This document shows, piece after piece, positions 1-9,041 of a stretch of 64,000 nt of DNA. Position numbers and translations under genes: made by a program. The stretch lies in NCBI RefSeq assembly GCF_008107725.1, contig NZ_VIRN01000064.1, positions 310,001-374,000 of the forward strand, given 5' to 3'. The stretch's first letter is position 1. The number at the start of each line of letters is the position of its first letter. The stretch comes from Marinobacter sp. BW6 (lineage in GTDB: Bacteria; Pseudomonadota; Gammaproteobacteria; Pseudomonadales; Oleiphilaceae). Under the pieces are notes generated by a model. It saw only the letters and a list, made by a program, of their open reading frames with translations. It was not told where the DNA came from and made no database searches.

Positions 1-20
1 GTTCGATGTCTGGCAGGGTA

Positions 21-776
21 TCACCGGGCTGAATTGGCATTCTTGTGGTCTCCACTGTTGTCCTCGTTGAAATAATCGGCGCCACGGGCCTTGAGGCGAT
101 AGAACTCTTCAATCACGCCTGCCATCGCCTCTGCGCAATAGGGCCGCAAGCCACTTAATACGAGCCGTTTGGTCACTTCGCCCACCGGTTTGTTGTTTGC
201 GGTCAGGCGGTATTCCAGAAGAACGTTCCCACGCTTGCCGGCTGCCTCGAGCGTGGCGTTGTGCAATTCCAGACCGGGGGAGGGCAGATCCAGGTTATCC
301 AGGGCCAGGCTCATGCTCTCATACATCACCATGGGCCGGTCGGGATTGAACATTACCCCGTTCGACTCCATTAACGGTTTGAGAGTATGGGGGAAGTTTT
401 TTCCGGAGGCGGCCACATAGGCTCGGGAAATGGTCTCGATCAGCTGTTCATCGTCGGTGGTCGCGCCACTGCGAACCACCTCGATATAGACTTTGCCGGC
501 ATCGTCGCAGACGTCAATCGTGTCCCCGGTTTCAACGAACTTGAGTGGTACATTCTCTCCGAGCAGGCTGCGGAACCGAAAGGTCATGTTTTCCGACAGC
601 CCGAAGCGCGCCAGTACGATGGCAAAAAGCAGGTCGCCGGGAACACAGAAACGACGGGCATCCGGGTCGTGGATGGGATTGAAATCCCCGGCAATTTCCT
701 TGGCGAACTGGCTGGCTTGCAGGGCGGAAATTACGACGTGTCCGTCCTGGACGGAGTGGAAACGGTCTAGAAACAT
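21..776 (-). CDS. MaoC/hotdog-like protein, DUF3581-type
   Basis: A 251-residue soluble protein with no signal peptide. Residues 20-60 read like the MaoC/R-hydratase hotdog signature: a phenylalanine-alanine pair, then GDFNPIHD with Asp31, Asn33 and His36 in the places of the hydratase catalytic Asp and His, then a PGDLLF stretch. Length and style fit the gammaproteobacterial family I know as DUF3581, whose function is not established. A role in acyl-CoA or acyl-ACP chemistry is inference from the fold signature alone. It is divergent from ahpF, separated by a 259-base spacer. The reading frame ends inside the window, so the gene is complete. No close functional partner is next to it. Confidence 0.72.
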   Translation of the reverse strand: MFLDRFHSVQDGHVVISALQASQFAKEIAGDFNPIHDPDARRFCVPGDLLFAIVLARFGLSENMTFRFRSLLGENVPLKFVETGDTIDVCDDAGKVYIEVVRSGATTDDEQLIETISRAYVAASGKNFPHTLKPLMESNGVMFNPDRPMVMYESMSLALDNLDLPSPGLELHNATLEAAGKRGNVLLEYRLTANNKPVGEVTKRLVLSGLRPYCAEAMAGVIEEFYRLKARGADYFNEDNSGDHKNANSAR

Positions 777-897
777 GCGTTGCCTATTCTGGGTACCAGA
801 GAATGATGTTGCGACGATATGACAACATCATACTGCGGCAGGCTTTCGGTGGATATGCGCTATTGGTCAAGCCCCGAGCAGCGGTGAGTCTGAAGGT

Positions 898-934
898 ATA
901 GCAAAGTCCTATCAAACAGTTTGGGTCAATTAAT
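898..934 (+). promoter_or_regulatory. OxyR-like binding site upstream of ahpF
   Basis: The OxyR consensus is four tetranucleotides spaced by seven bases (ATAG-N7-CTAT-N7-ATAG-N7-CTAT). Here ATAG at 898-901 and CTAT at 909-912 match exactly with the right spacing; the next two positions, TTTG at 920-923 and TAAT at 931-934, are degenerate but in phase. It lies about 100 bases before the ahpF start, a usual place for OxyR activation. Two perfect half-elements in correct register make this a reasonable candidate; binding is inference. Confidence 0.5.
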
Positions 935-1035
935 TTGAGCATTGGGTTGCGGGGCCGTATCTTTGCACCAACTCAACTTAACCACCGTATTTGATTCAAA
1001 TACTTAGTTTCGAGATTTAAAGGAGAAGTCAGACT

Positions 1036-2622
1036 ATGTTGGATGCCAATATCAAGGAACAGTTGAAAGCCTACATGGACAAGTTGCAGCAGCCGATTGA
1101 GCTGGTCGCGGCTTACGACGACAGCAAGAAGTCCCAGGAACTCCGGGAGCTGCTGGAAGAGCTGGAACCCATGTCTTCCAAGATCAGCCTCCGTACTGAA
1201 GAGTCCAATGACGTGCGTCGTCCGTCTTTCGCCATCAACCGTGTAGGCACCGATATTGGCGTTCGCTTTGCCGGCATTCCCATGGGCCACGAGTTCACCT
1301 CGCTGGTGCTGGCGCTACTGCAGGTGGGCGGCCATCCCTCCAAGGCTTCCCAGGATGTGATCGAGCAGATCCAGTCTCTGGAAGGCCGGTTCGAGTTTGA
1401 AACCTACTTCTCGCTCTCCTGCCAGAACTGCCCGGATGTGGTTCAGGCCCTGAACCTGATGAGCGTGTTGAACCCGAACGTCAAGAACACCTCCATCGAC
1501 GGTGCCCTGTTCCAGGATGAAGTGGAACAGCGTGAAGTGATGGCGGTGCCCAGCGTTTACATGAACGGCGAGCCCTGGGGCCAGGGCCGTATGACTCTGG
1601 AAGAGATTGTCGCCAAACTGGACACCAGCTCCAGCGAGAAAGACGCCGAGAAGATCAACCAGAAAGAGACCTTCGAGGTTCTTGTGATTGGTGGCGGCCC
1701 GGCCGGCGCCTCCGCTGCTATCTACGCGGCTCGTAAGGGGATCTCAACCGGTATCGCGGCCGAGCGTTTTGGTGGTCAGGTGGCTGATACCATGGGCATC
1801 GAGAACCTGATCTCTGTGCCTTACACCGAAGGCCCGAAACTGGTGGCGGCCATGGAGCAGCACGTCAAGGAGTACGACGTGGATATCATGAACATGCAGC
1901 GTGCTGAGAAGCTGATTCCGGCTTCACGTCCGGGCATGCCCCACGAGGTGCGGTTGGATAATGGTGCGACTCTCAAGGCCCGCAGCCTGGTCCTGTCTAC
2001 CGGAGCGCGCTGGCGCCAGATGGGCGTTCCGGGAGAGGAAGAGTATCGCAACAAGGGTGTGGCTTACTGCCCGCATTGTGATGGCCCCCTGTTCAAAGGC
2101 AAGCGCGTTGCGGTGATTGGCGGTGGTAACTCCGGTGTGGAAGCGGCCATCGACCTGGCCGGTATCGTGGGCCACGTGACTCTGATCGAATTTGGTGCCG
2201 AGATGCGCGCTGACGAGGTGTTGCAGAAGAAACTGCGCAGTCTGAAGAACGTGGAGATCGTCACCTCCGGACAGACCACTGAAATCACTGGCGAGAATGG
2301 CAAGGTCAACGGTCTGAACTACACTGATCGTACCTCCGGTGAGCAGCATCACATCTCCCTGGAAGGTGTGTTTGTGCAGATTGGCCTGGTTCCCAACACC
2401 GAATGGCTCAAGGGCGACATCGAACTGAGCCAGCATGGCGAGATTATCGTTAACGATCGCAATGAAACTTCCATCCCGGGTGTTTTTGCGGCAGGTGACG
2501 CGACGACCGTGCCCTACAAGCAGATCGTGATCTCCATGGGTGAAGGTTCCAAAGCTGCGCTTAGCGCTTTTGACTTCCTGATCCGCAATTCCGTGGATGA
2601 AAGCGAAGACGAAGCGGCATAA
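1036..2622 (+). CDS. ahpF: Alkyl hydroperoxide reductase subunit F
   Basis: This 528-residue flavoprotein disulfide reductase uses NADH to reduce the peroxiredoxin AhpC. The N-terminal double-thioredoxin-like domain carries the redox pair Cys129-Cys132 (SCQNC), and the thioredoxin-reductase-like domain carries Cys345-Cys348 (YCPHC); both pairs fall at the same residue numbers as in E. coli AhpF. FAD- and NAD-binding glycine motifs are visible near residue 219 ([10 protein letters not shown]) and in the second nucleotide-binding fold ([10 protein letters not shown]). The start is supported by AAAGGAG about 12 bases upstream. An OxyR-like site and a strong downstream terminator make it look monocistronic. 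Its usual partner ahpC is not in this window, so the electron acceptor must be encoded elsewhere. Confidence 0.96.
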   Translation: MLDANIKEQLKAYMDKLQQPIELVAAYDDSKKSQELRELLEELEPMSSKISLRTEESNDVRRPSFAINRVGTDIGVRFAGIPMGHEFTSLVLALLQVGGHPSKASQDVIEQIQSLEGRFEFETYFSLSCQNCPDVVQALNLMSVLNPNVKNTSIDGALFQDEVEQREVMAVPSVYMNGEPWGQGRMTLEEIVAKLDTSSSEKDAEKINQKETFEVLVIGGGPAGASAAIYAARKGISTGIAAERFGGQVADTMGIENLISVPYTEGPKLVAAMEQHVKEYDVDIMNMQRAEKLIPASRPGMPHEVRLDNGATLKARSLVLSTGARWRQMGVPGEEEYRNKGVAYCPHCDGPLFKGKRVAVIGGGNSGVEAAIDLAGIVGHVTLIEFGAEMRADEVLQKKLRSLKNVEIVTSGQTTEITGENGKVNGLNYTDRTSGEQHHISLEGVFVQIGLVPNTEWLKGDIELSQHGEIIVNDRNETSIPGVFAAGDATTVPYKQIVISMGEGSKAALSAFDFLIRNSVDESEDEAA

Positions 2623-2650
2623 CCGAAAAAGTGCCGCCTGATGAGAGAGA

Positions 2651-2678
2651 AGCACCGGAGTGATCCGGTGCTTTTTTT
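2651..2678 (+). terminator. Intrinsic terminator of ahpF
   Basis: A perfect 9-base-pair stem (AGCACCGGA with TCCGGTGCT) and a four-base loop are followed directly by seven T residues, 28 bases after the ahpF stop codon. Confidence 0.92.
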
Positions 2679-2796
2679 ATGGCTATGCCCACAGATTTGA
2701 CAAGGTTTTTCTGGCGTGTGGGAAACGACATTGCCATACTGCCGGACCTGTATGAAAAATAGTCACTTCTTTGTGCCATGGACTGACGAGCGACTC

Positions 2797-3570
2797 ATGA
2801 AACGCTTCCTCTATTATGCTTTTCGGGTGCTCTTGTTTGGCGCAATCATACTGAGTGCGCCTGCAGTGGCCGATCCGGTGGTCCGGATCGCGGTTCCGGA
2901 TATCACCAGTCTGCTTACCGAAAACCGGGACGGTGTTTACCAGAAAATCCTGCACAGGGCCCTGGAAAACCTTGATGTGACTGTGACCGAGCAGTTCTTT
3001 CCCTACAAACGGGCCATGATGGTGTTCGAGCAGCATGGCGCAGACTGCATCTATTCCTTTACCGAGGTTCTGGAGCGGCGACTGGGCGAAGATGCGGTTA
3101 TCGCCAGTTTTCCGCTCGGCAAATTCTCCTATTACCTGTTTACCCCGCAGGACGAAGACCCCATCAGTTCACTGTCGCAGCTGGAGGGGGAAACCGTGGG
3201 TGCGGTCATTGGTCATGAAACCTATCTGGACGGGGTACTGGAGGGCCACGACGTTAACGTGATCTGGTCGAAGAGCGATGCCCAGAACGTGGCCATGCTC
3301 GAGCACCAGCGATTCGGCGCTATGATTGCAGCGGTTCCGGACGTCCGGCCTTTCATGGACGAGCTCAGCTACGATTCGAAAACACCTCTGCTTGAAAGTT
3401 ACGATCGGCTAACCTGCCACAACAACGAGGCCAACCGGCAATTCCTGAGCAACCTCTCGGCTCAGATGAAAGGCCTGAAAGAAGCTGGCATTTACAAACA
3501 ATTGGCTGGCCAGCTGTATGTTGAGTTTGAAGACCCCGCTCCGGCCGCTGAACATTCCCTTCTGAACTGA
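2797..3570 (+). CDS. Periplasmic solute-binding protein, SBP_bac_3-like
   Basis: A secreted protein of about 257 residues. I start it at the ATG at 2797 rather than the upstream in-frame ATG at 2716, because the shorter form begins with a typical signal peptide: MKR, a hydrophobic core, then cleavage near APAVADP. The mature part opens with a beta strand (VVRIAVPDIT) typical of family 3 extracellular solute-binding proteins and contains patterns such as LSQLEGETVGAVIGHETY. No permease or ATPase gene adjoins it, so it may be an orphan receptor that feeds a distant transporter or a sensor. The ligand cannot be read from the sequence. It is followed after about 100 bases by a second, unrelated periplasmic binding protein. 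Confidence 0.78.
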   Translation: MKRFLYYAFRVLLFGAIILSAPAVADPVVRIAVPDITSLLTENRDGVYQKILHRALENLDVTVTEQFFPYKRAMMVFEQHGADCIYSFTEVLERRLGEDAVIASFPLGKFSYYLFTPQDEDPISSLSQLEGETVGAVIGHETYLDGVLEGHDVNVIWSKSDAQNVAMLEHQRFGAMIAAVPDVRPFMDELSYDSKTPLLESYDRLTCHNNEANRQFLSNLSAQMKGLKEAGIYKQLAGQLYVEFEDPAPAAEHSLLN

Positions 3571-3672
3571 GACATTGGTTACGGATCTCCGCTTGTCTGT
3601 TACACGACAGGTCGGTAGTTTAGTCCCCTCACAAGCCAACCCTGCCAGGTCGTCCAGAGGGTGATTCATCAC

Positions 3673-4827
3673 ATGAAGTCCTTTCCAGCCCGCTTGCTGA
3701 TTAGTTGCCTGCTCCTGTTCACAGGTCCTTTCGCAGACGCCGGCCCAAGGCCCAGTGTTGTTTTTCTGTCACCGGACGACTCCCGTTTCTGGCAACTGGT
3801 TGCCGGTTTCATGGAGGCGGTCGCGACGGATCTAGAGGTTGACCTGGAAGTTCAATACGATCGGGAGAGTCATCGATTCAGCTACCTTCGCATGGCGAAG
3901 GACGTGCTGAGTCGTGAAGAAAAGCCGGACTACCTGCTATTCATGTGCAAGGAGCATGTCACCGAATCCATGCTCAAGCTCGCGGATGGGGCCGGTGTAA
4001 GGACGTTTACCTTCAATACCGATGTGCCTGACGCCGCCCGAGCCAGCATCGGTATGCCCCGAACCGTCTTACCGAGCTGGCTCGGCCACCTTTCTCCGGA
4101 CAATATTGCCGCCGGCCGTGCCCTTGTTACGCTGCTGGGCAAACAGGCCGAAAAATTGGGCCTCGCCCCCGAAGCCAGCATTCCCATGGTGGCCCTCTCG
4201 GGAACACTGGATTCCTCTGCCACCAAGGATAGGGACCGGGGTTTGTTGGCGGCTGCGGTCCAGCAGCGCAGTGAGCTCCGGCAGCTGGTGTATGCCAACT
4301 GGAGTCGTGAGCTGGCCCGGGAAAAAACCGAAGTCCTGCTGAAACGCTATCCGAATACTGTCTCTATCTGGAGCGCGAGCGATGGCATGGCACTGGGCGC
4401 CATAGAAGCCGCCCGAAATGCGGGCTGGGCTCCGGGGGAAAATCTTTTGGTGGGCAGCGTAGATTGGGAACCAGAGGCGCTGGAAAAAATCCGGCAGGGG
4501 GAGTTGCTTGTCAGCCTGGGCCGACATTTCATGGGCGGTGGACTTGCCTTGCTCCTGCTGCATGACTACCACCATGGCCGGGATTTCAGTGATATGTCAC
4601 CGGACTATATTTTCCGCTACGAGCTGGAACCTGCAACCCGGGACAATGTTGACCAGGTGCAGCGTATTTTGGACCCGGAGAATTGGAGCGCCGTTGATTT
4701 CGGGCGGTTCAGTCGCGTCGGCGAAATGGGGGCTGGGAAGGCGGTGCCTGATCCTGATGCCCTGCTGGATGCGATGACGGGGGCGCTGGCAAGGCAGGGA
4801 GCAGACACGGTAGCGAGTAGAAAGTAA
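3673..4827 (+). CDS. Periplasmic binding protein, type I (sugar/autoinducer-like)
   Basis: About 384 residues, with a signal peptide (MKSFPARLLISCLLLFTGPF, cleavage near ADAG). The fold resembles the ribose-binding/LacI class: an early VVFLSPDDSRFWQLVAGFMEA strand-helix unit, a central SGTLDSSATKDRDRG segment and a hinge region with YPNTVSIWSASDGMALGAIEAAR. The ATG at 3673 is preferred over the GTG at 3661 because AGAGGGTG sits at the right distance. There are no transporter genes beside it, so it may deliver ligand to a two-component or chemotaxis sensor, as LuxP does; that is inference. It lies immediately downstream of a family 3 binding protein, giving two orphan receptors in tandem. Confidence 0.78.
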   Translation: MKSFPARLLISCLLLFTGPFADAGPRPSVVFLSPDDSRFWQLVAGFMEAVATDLEVDLEVQYDRESHRFSYLRMAKDVLSREEKPDYLLFMCKEHVTESMLKLADGAGVRTFTFNTDVPDAARASIGMPRTVLPSWLGHLSPDNIAAGRALVTLLGKQAEKLGLAPEASIPMVALSGTLDSSATKDRDRGLLAAAVQQRSELRQLVYANWSRELAREKTEVLLKRYPNTVSIWSASDGMALGAIEAARNAGWAPGENLLVGSVDWEPEALEKIRQGELLVSLGRHFMGGGLALLLLHDYHHGRDFSDMSPDYIFRYELEPATRDNVDQVQRILDPENWSAVDFGRFSRVGEMGAGKAVPDPDALLDAMTGALARQGADTVASRK

Positions 4828-4851
4828 GGCCTTGCTGGATTCGAGCAGGCT

Positions 4852-5526
4852 CTAGGGACTCGATATGTCCTGCACCAGACTACCTTCGGGAGCTTCAGGC
4901 TCCTCCTCCCCGGCAAAGAGATGGCTATAGGCCGCCCGCACACCGGAGACGATGAACTCGTGGGGCACGTCGTCGAACAGGCCATGGTCGTTGACGTATT
5001 CCATGTGGGCCTCACCGGATTCTGTGTACTCCTGAAAGATCGAATCGTGAATGCCATCGAATTCCAGCGGCTCCACGTTCATCAGCTCGCAGAGTTGCCG
5101 GTTGAACGCCGGAGTTGCCTTTACCCATTGTCCGTTCAGGTATAGCTCGATAAACCCGTGCATCCGGAAAATGTCCGACTGCAGCCATTCAATCAGCTTC
5201 GGGCTTGAGAGATGGTTGCGGACATCGGCCAGCCCCAGCCGGCTGGGGATGCCAATGGAGCGGGCGGCGGCACCCAGAAGAACCGCCTTGGGGATGCAGT
5301 AGGTCTCGCCGCTCTCCAGAGCGTAACTGGCACTGAACGTGTTGGCGTCGGTCCGGAACACGTATGGGTTGTAGCTGATGCTGTCACGAACAGCGAGATA
5401 GAGCGCCTTGACCCGCTCCACCGGCTCCTCGGGCACGCGCTCCAGCTGTGCCTCGATCCAGGCTTTCAGCCGGGGATGGTCATAGTCGAAAAAGGCGGTT
5501 GGCTGGAGATAGCGTTCCATAGTCAT
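4852..5526 (-). CDS. Transglutaminase-like cysteine protease/amidase
   Basis: About 224 residues if started at the ATG at 5526; a longer in-frame version reaches 5667 but would add residues of no family character and overlap the next gene. The transglutaminase core is clear: the nucleophile in GETYCIPKAVLLGAAARSIG, followed by GIPSRLGLADVRNH, and the histidine in MHGFIELYLNGQWVKATPAFN. The usual aspartate of the third catalytic position is replaced by the TPAFN segment. No signal peptide is visible, so it is probably cytoplasmic. It is unrelated in detail to the two transglutaminases of the 28-38 kb cluster. It may share transcription with the methyltransferase gene 110 bases upstream. Function is unknown; this fold includes both hydrolases and acyl transferases. 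Confidence 0.75.
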   Translation of the reverse strand: MTMERYLQPTAFFDYDHPRLKAWIEAQLERVPEEPVERVKALYLAVRDSISYNPYVFRTDANTFSASYALESGETYCIPKAVLLGAAARSIGIPSRLGLADVRNHLSSPKLIEWLQSDIFRMHGFIELYLNGQWVKATPAFNRQLCELMNVEPLEFDGIHDSIFQEYTESGEAHMEYVNDHGLFDDVPHEFIVSGVRAAYSHLFAGEEEPEAPEGSLVQDISSP

Positions 5527-5636
5527 CAGTCCGGTCTCGGGATCAGCCCCTGATCGTCCCCAATTCGCCACGGACAGGCAATGGCGGTATCCGCCAGAAC
5601 GATTGCCGAAAGTGCTCATAGCATGAGATTTGCAGT

Positions 5637-6365
5637 CTACTGGTCCCGCATTAATTCGTAGGTGCACATGTTTACCGCCGAGGCCAGGTTCAGGGATTCG
5701 ATCTGCCCCTGGCCGTGGATGCTGTAAGGCAACGCCCGAAGTTGGTCCAGGGTCTCGCGCGGTACCCCCCGGGCTTCGTTACCGAACAGATAACAGTCGT
5801 GCTGGCGGAAGGCCTGTGATGTCATCGATCCCCCATTGAGGTCCAGACACGCAAGGCTCTGGTATCGGTCAGTAAGGCTGGCCAGATCGACGTCTGTCTC
5901 AAGGGGGACGTGAAAGAGCGCGCCCATGCTGGCACGCACTACCTTCGGGTTGAACGGATCCACACTGCCCGGGCTCAACAGACACCGGAAACCGCCAAAC
6001 CAGGCGAGGGTGCGCAGTATCGTACCCAGGTTGCCGGGGTCCTGAACCTCGTGCAGATAGATTGCTTTTTCGCCGGGCACGGGTTCCGTCGAGCGTTCGG
6101 GGATGGGCACCACCGCCAGAATTCCCTGGGGTGTTCGGGTGTCGGCGAGCTGCGCCATCTGGCGATCGCTGATCACATGAGTCCTGAACGGGCTCTGCCA
6201 GTGCTCATAGGCACCGTTGACGTAAAGCTCCGAGGCCCCCAGCGCGGGTTGGCGGGCGGCTGCTTTTTGCAGCTCAAGAATCAGGTGTTCGCCCTCAACG
6301 AGGTAGTGGCCAAACGACTGCCGGTACTTTTTCTGGTGCAGCTTTTTGATGTCGGCCAGATTCAC
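5637..6365 (-). CDS. SPOUT-family RNA 2'-O-methyltransferase (TrmH/SpoU-like)
   Basis: A 242-residue SAM-dependent methyltransferase with the three trefoil-knot motifs of the SpoU family: NLGTILRTL (112-120), FGNEARGVP (194-202) and ESLNLASAVNM (223-233). The N-terminal 80 residues form the substrate-binding module seen in RlmB/TrmH-type enzymes (YLVEGEHLILEL). Translation starts at a GTG preceded by GGGAG. The target RNA cannot be assigned; it is shorter and more divergent than RlmB. It is divergent from rlmE, another rRNA methyltransferase, about 156 bases away, so two RNA-modification genes are neighbours. Confidence 0.88.
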   Translation of the reverse strand: MNLADIKKLHQKKYRQSFGHYLVEGEHLILELQKAAARQPALGASELYVNGAYEHWQSPFRTHVISDRQMAQLADTRTPQGILAVVPIPERSTEPVPGEKAIYLHEVQDPGNLGTILRTLAWFGGFRCLLSPGSVDPFNPKVVRASMGALFHVPLETDVDLASLTDRYQSLACLDLNGGSMTSQAFRQHDCYLFGNEARGVPRETLDQLRALPYSIHGQGQIESLNLASAVNMCTYELMRDQ

Positions 6366-6521
6366 GAGGGCGGTCTCCCGTCAGGTGGGCGTGGTGGGTT
6401 CTGAAAAATCACAGAATTCAGGCAGGATTGTACGTGTGGCCGGCCCGGTTGTCAGGATTTTGCCGCCGCCCGGCGCGGCACGTACAATTGGCGTCTGGCT
6501 TTCCCGTTGTGAAGAGACCCC

Positions 6522-7142
6522 ATGGCCCGATCCAAAAGCAGTAACCGCTGGCTTGAAGAGCACGTCAACGACCCCTTCGTGAAACAGGCGCAGGTAGATG
6601 GCTACCGCTCCCGCGCCAGTTACAAGCTTCTTGAAATCAACAAGAAGGACCGGTTGATCCATCCCAATATGGTGGTTGTGGATCTGGGCTCGGCGCCCGG
6701 TGGCTGGTCCCAGGTGGCGGCCAAACTGGTGGGCCATAAGGGCCGTGTCATTGCTTCCGACATTCTGCCCATGGATGCCATTGCCGGTGTGGATTTTATC
6801 CAGGGTGATTTCACCGAGAACGACGTGTTCGAGTCGATCATGGCCACCCTCGGTGATGACCCGGTGGACGTGGTGATTTCCGACATGGCTCCGAACATCA
6901 GCGGCGTGACGGTTGCCGACCAGGCCTCATCCATGTACCTGGTGGAACTGGCCCTGGACATGGCAAGCCAGGTGCTAAAGCCCAAAGGCAGCTTCCTGGC
7001 CAAGGTGTTTCAGGGGGAAGGGTACGACGAGTACCTGAAATCGGTCCGCGCCGTCTTCGACAAGGTTGTGGTGCGCAAGCCGGATTCCTCCCGCTCGCGC
7101 TCCCGGGAAGTCTACATCCTTGGCAAGGGCTTCAAGGGCTGA
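6522..7142 (+). CDS. rlmE: 23S rRNA (uridine-2'-O)-methyltransferase RlmE
   Basis: This 206-residue protein (RrmJ/FtsJ) methylates U2552 of 23S rRNA in the large-subunit A loop. The K-D-K-E catalytic tetrad is visible as Lys35, Asp121, Lys161 and Glu196, and the SAM-binding motif [12 protein letters not shown] occupies residues 54-65. Length matches E. coli RlmE (about 209). In many gammaproteobacteria ftsH follows rlmE; here it does not. The stop codon directly abuts the stop codon of the convergent deacetylase gene, leaving no spacer. Confidence 0.96.
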   Translation: MARSKSSNRWLEEHVNDPFVKQAQVDGYRSRASYKLLEINKKDRLIHPNMVVVDLGSAPGGWSQVAAKLVGHKGRVIASDILPMDAIAGVDFIQGDFTENDVFESIMATLGDDPVDVVISDMAPNISGVTVADQASSMYLVELALDMASQVLKPKGSFLAKVFQGEGYDEYLKSVRAVFDKVVVRKPDSSRSRSREVYILGKGFKG

Positions 7143-8177
7143 TCAATCTGCAGCCCGGTCGAACCCCTGCATGACGTTCACCGCATTGACGCCGATGGCA
7201 TCGACGTCATACCCGCCTTCCATGGTAAAGACCGTCGGCAGTTCAAGCCGGGCCAGACACTGGCCCAGGGTCAGGTAGTCGCCGGAGGTCAGTTTGAAGA
7301 ACGAAATCGGGTCTTCTTCGAAGGTGTCGACACCCAGGGCAACCACCAGGGCGTCCGGTTGGAATGCCTTTATCCGCTCGCAGGCCTTCTCCAACCCCTG
7401 ACTCCAGACGCTGTAGGGCGTGTTGGGCGGATAGACTATATTCAGGTTGTAGCCTTTTCCGGCGCCCTCTCCAGTTTCATCTTCAAAGCCCAGAAAATGG
7501 GGAAATACCAGGTCCGGATCGCCATGCAGGCTGATTGTCAGCACGTCGTTGCGATCGTAGAAGATCGCCTGGGTGCCGTTGCCGTGGTGGAAGTCCACAT
7601 CCAGCACGGCGACCTTGCCATAGCCCTGGTCACGAAAGGCCTGGGCCACGATCGCGGCATTGTTGAAGAAACAGTAACCGCCGAACAGATCGGCGTGGGC
7701 ATGATGTCCGGGCGGCCGGCACAGGGCAAAGGCGGCGCGCTCGCCTTCGGCAACCAGTTTCTGGGCGGTAAGGGCCACATTGGCTGATGCCCGGGCGGCT
7801 TCCCAGGTGCCATCCGAGATCGACGTCTCCGCTGCAAAGCTGTAGTAGCCCAGACGGCCGTCAATGTCTTTGGGTAGCCGATGGCGCATGCCACGCCCGG
7901 CCCAGACTGCCGGGATGGCTTCGCCCGGTTTGCCGGCAGCGAGCCATTCCCCCCAGCAGGTTTCCAGGAAAGCCACATAATCGGCCGTATGCACCCGTTT
8001 GACAGGTTCCAGACCAAATTCTTCCGGTTCAAGAATCTCTCCAAGGGCCTGGTCCTTCACCCGTGCCAGGATGGTTTCGGCACGGGAAGGCTTCTCGTGG
8101 GGCTCGATCAGCAGTCCGCCATCCAGTTCGGTTTTGACATGTCGGCGGCTGTGCAGGGGCGAGAATACGGTTTTCAT
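7143..8177 (-). CDS. Acetylpolyamine amidohydrolase-like deacetylase (HDAC family)
   Basis: A 344-residue arginase/deacetylase-fold enzyme. The residues expected for acetylpolyamine amidohydrolase of Mycoplana ramosa appear at the same numbers: His158-His159 in RPPGHHAH, zinc ligands Asp195 and His197 in LDVDFHH, Asp284 in LGVDTF, and Tyr323 in GGYD. Glu117, in the loop associated with polyamine recognition, is also present. It should remove acetyl groups from acetylputrescine-, acetylcadaverine- or acetylspermidine-type substrates in the cytoplasm. No polyamine transport or catabolic genes are adjacent, so another acetylamine substrate is possible. The gene is convergent with rlmE with zero spacing. 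Confidence 0.88.
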   Translation of the reverse strand: MKTVFSPLHSRRHVKTELDGGLLIEPHEKPSRAETILARVKDQALGEILEPEEFGLEPVKRVHTADYVAFLETCWGEWLAAGKPGEAIPAVWAGRGMRHRLPKDIDGRLGYYSFAAETSISDGTWEAARASANVALTAQKLVAEGERAAFALCRPPGHHAHADLFGGYCFFNNAAIVAQAFRDQGYGKVAVLDVDFHHGNGTQAIFYDRNDVLTISLHGDPDLVFPHFLGFEDETGEGAGKGYNLNIVYPPNTPYSVWSQGLEKACERIKAFQPDALVVALGVDTFEEDPISFFKLTSGDYLTLGQCLARLELPTVFTMEGGYDVDAIGVNAVNVMQGFDRAAD

Positions 8178-8320
8178 GGTCTTGGGTGGTCCTTGCTGAA
8201 TGACGTGAGCACTTTGGCACAGGGAGCTTCATGGCTCAAAAGCCCTGATTGTGGCAGGCTGAGAGCTTTTGCGGGCAGAGGGGATTACCGATATGGCGAC
8301 GAGCGACAGGCCGGTGAAGG

Positions 8321-8869
8321 ATGATTGATCTGATCGCGGATATGACCCTCGCCGAGGCGCTGGGCCAGGTGTGCGGTCTCGTAGCCCTGGGTTTCTGCAT
8401 CGCCGGTTTCGCCAACAAGAACGACGATCGGCTGATGGTGCTGCTGATCTCCGCCAACGTTGCCTTTGCCCTGATGTTTGCGCTTTTCGAGAGCTGGACG
8501 GCATCGGCATTGACGGTCCTGGTGATCCTGCGCATTACCCTTGCCCGCAAATACCAGGGCAACTGGCCCATCATGCTGGGCATGCTGGCGGTGAACCTGG
8601 TGGTCGCCTGGGCGACCTGGAAATCGATCACCGACGTGTTCCCCCTTGCCGCCGCGGTTTGCGGCACCGTGGGCATGTTCATGCTCCGGGGTATTCCTCT
8701 GCGGATTGTGCTCGGACTGGCAGCTCTGGCCTGGATGCTCAACAACATCGTTATCGGTTCCGTAGGTGGCACCTTGGCCGAGGGTATGGTCCTCGTCACC
8801 AACATCATCACCATTATCCGGCTCTACCGGCTGCAGCAAAAATACCCGGATTTCACGTCGGGTCACTGA
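8321..8869 (+). CDS. YgjV-type inner-membrane protein
   Basis: A 182-residue membrane protein with about six predicted transmembrane segments and little else. The pattern of short loops and the ordering of hydrophobic stretches (LGQVCGLVALGFCIAGFANK at the start, LVTNIITIIRLYR near the end) match the YgjV family of uncharacterised inner-membrane proteins. In E. coli it has no established function. It is divergent from the deacetylase gene across 143 bases and followed by a separate monooxygenase gene. Confidence 0.75.
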   Translation: MIDLIADMTLAEALGQVCGLVALGFCIAGFANKNDDRLMVLLISANVAFALMFALFESWTASALTVLVILRITLARKYQGNWPIMLGMLAVNLVVAWATWKSITDVFPLAAAVCGTVGMFMLRGIPLRIVLGLAALAWMLNNIVIGSVGGTLAEGMVLVTNIITIIRLYRLQQKYPDFTSGH

Positions 8870-9041
8870 TCGCGGTTTTGAGATCGGCTGTTCCTGGGTC
8901 TGACTACGCCCCGCTGGACGACTGACTGAAACAACCAGGGGCCCGGACCACTTTGGCCAATTCCCGCGCAGCCTTGCCTGAGCTATCTTGATTCCAGACC
9001 ATTAACTATAAAAAGCGGATTGGAATCCGAGAGGACGGGTA

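Noticed and set aside
2716..2796. N-terminal extension of the family 3 binding protein
   Set aside because: The extension would bury the signal peptide behind 27 non-hydrophobic residues; the start at 2797 restores a normal export signal.
5527..5667. N-terminal extension of the transglutaminase-like protein at 4.9 kb
   Set aside because: It overlaps the methyltransferase gene and encodes residues with no similarity to the family.
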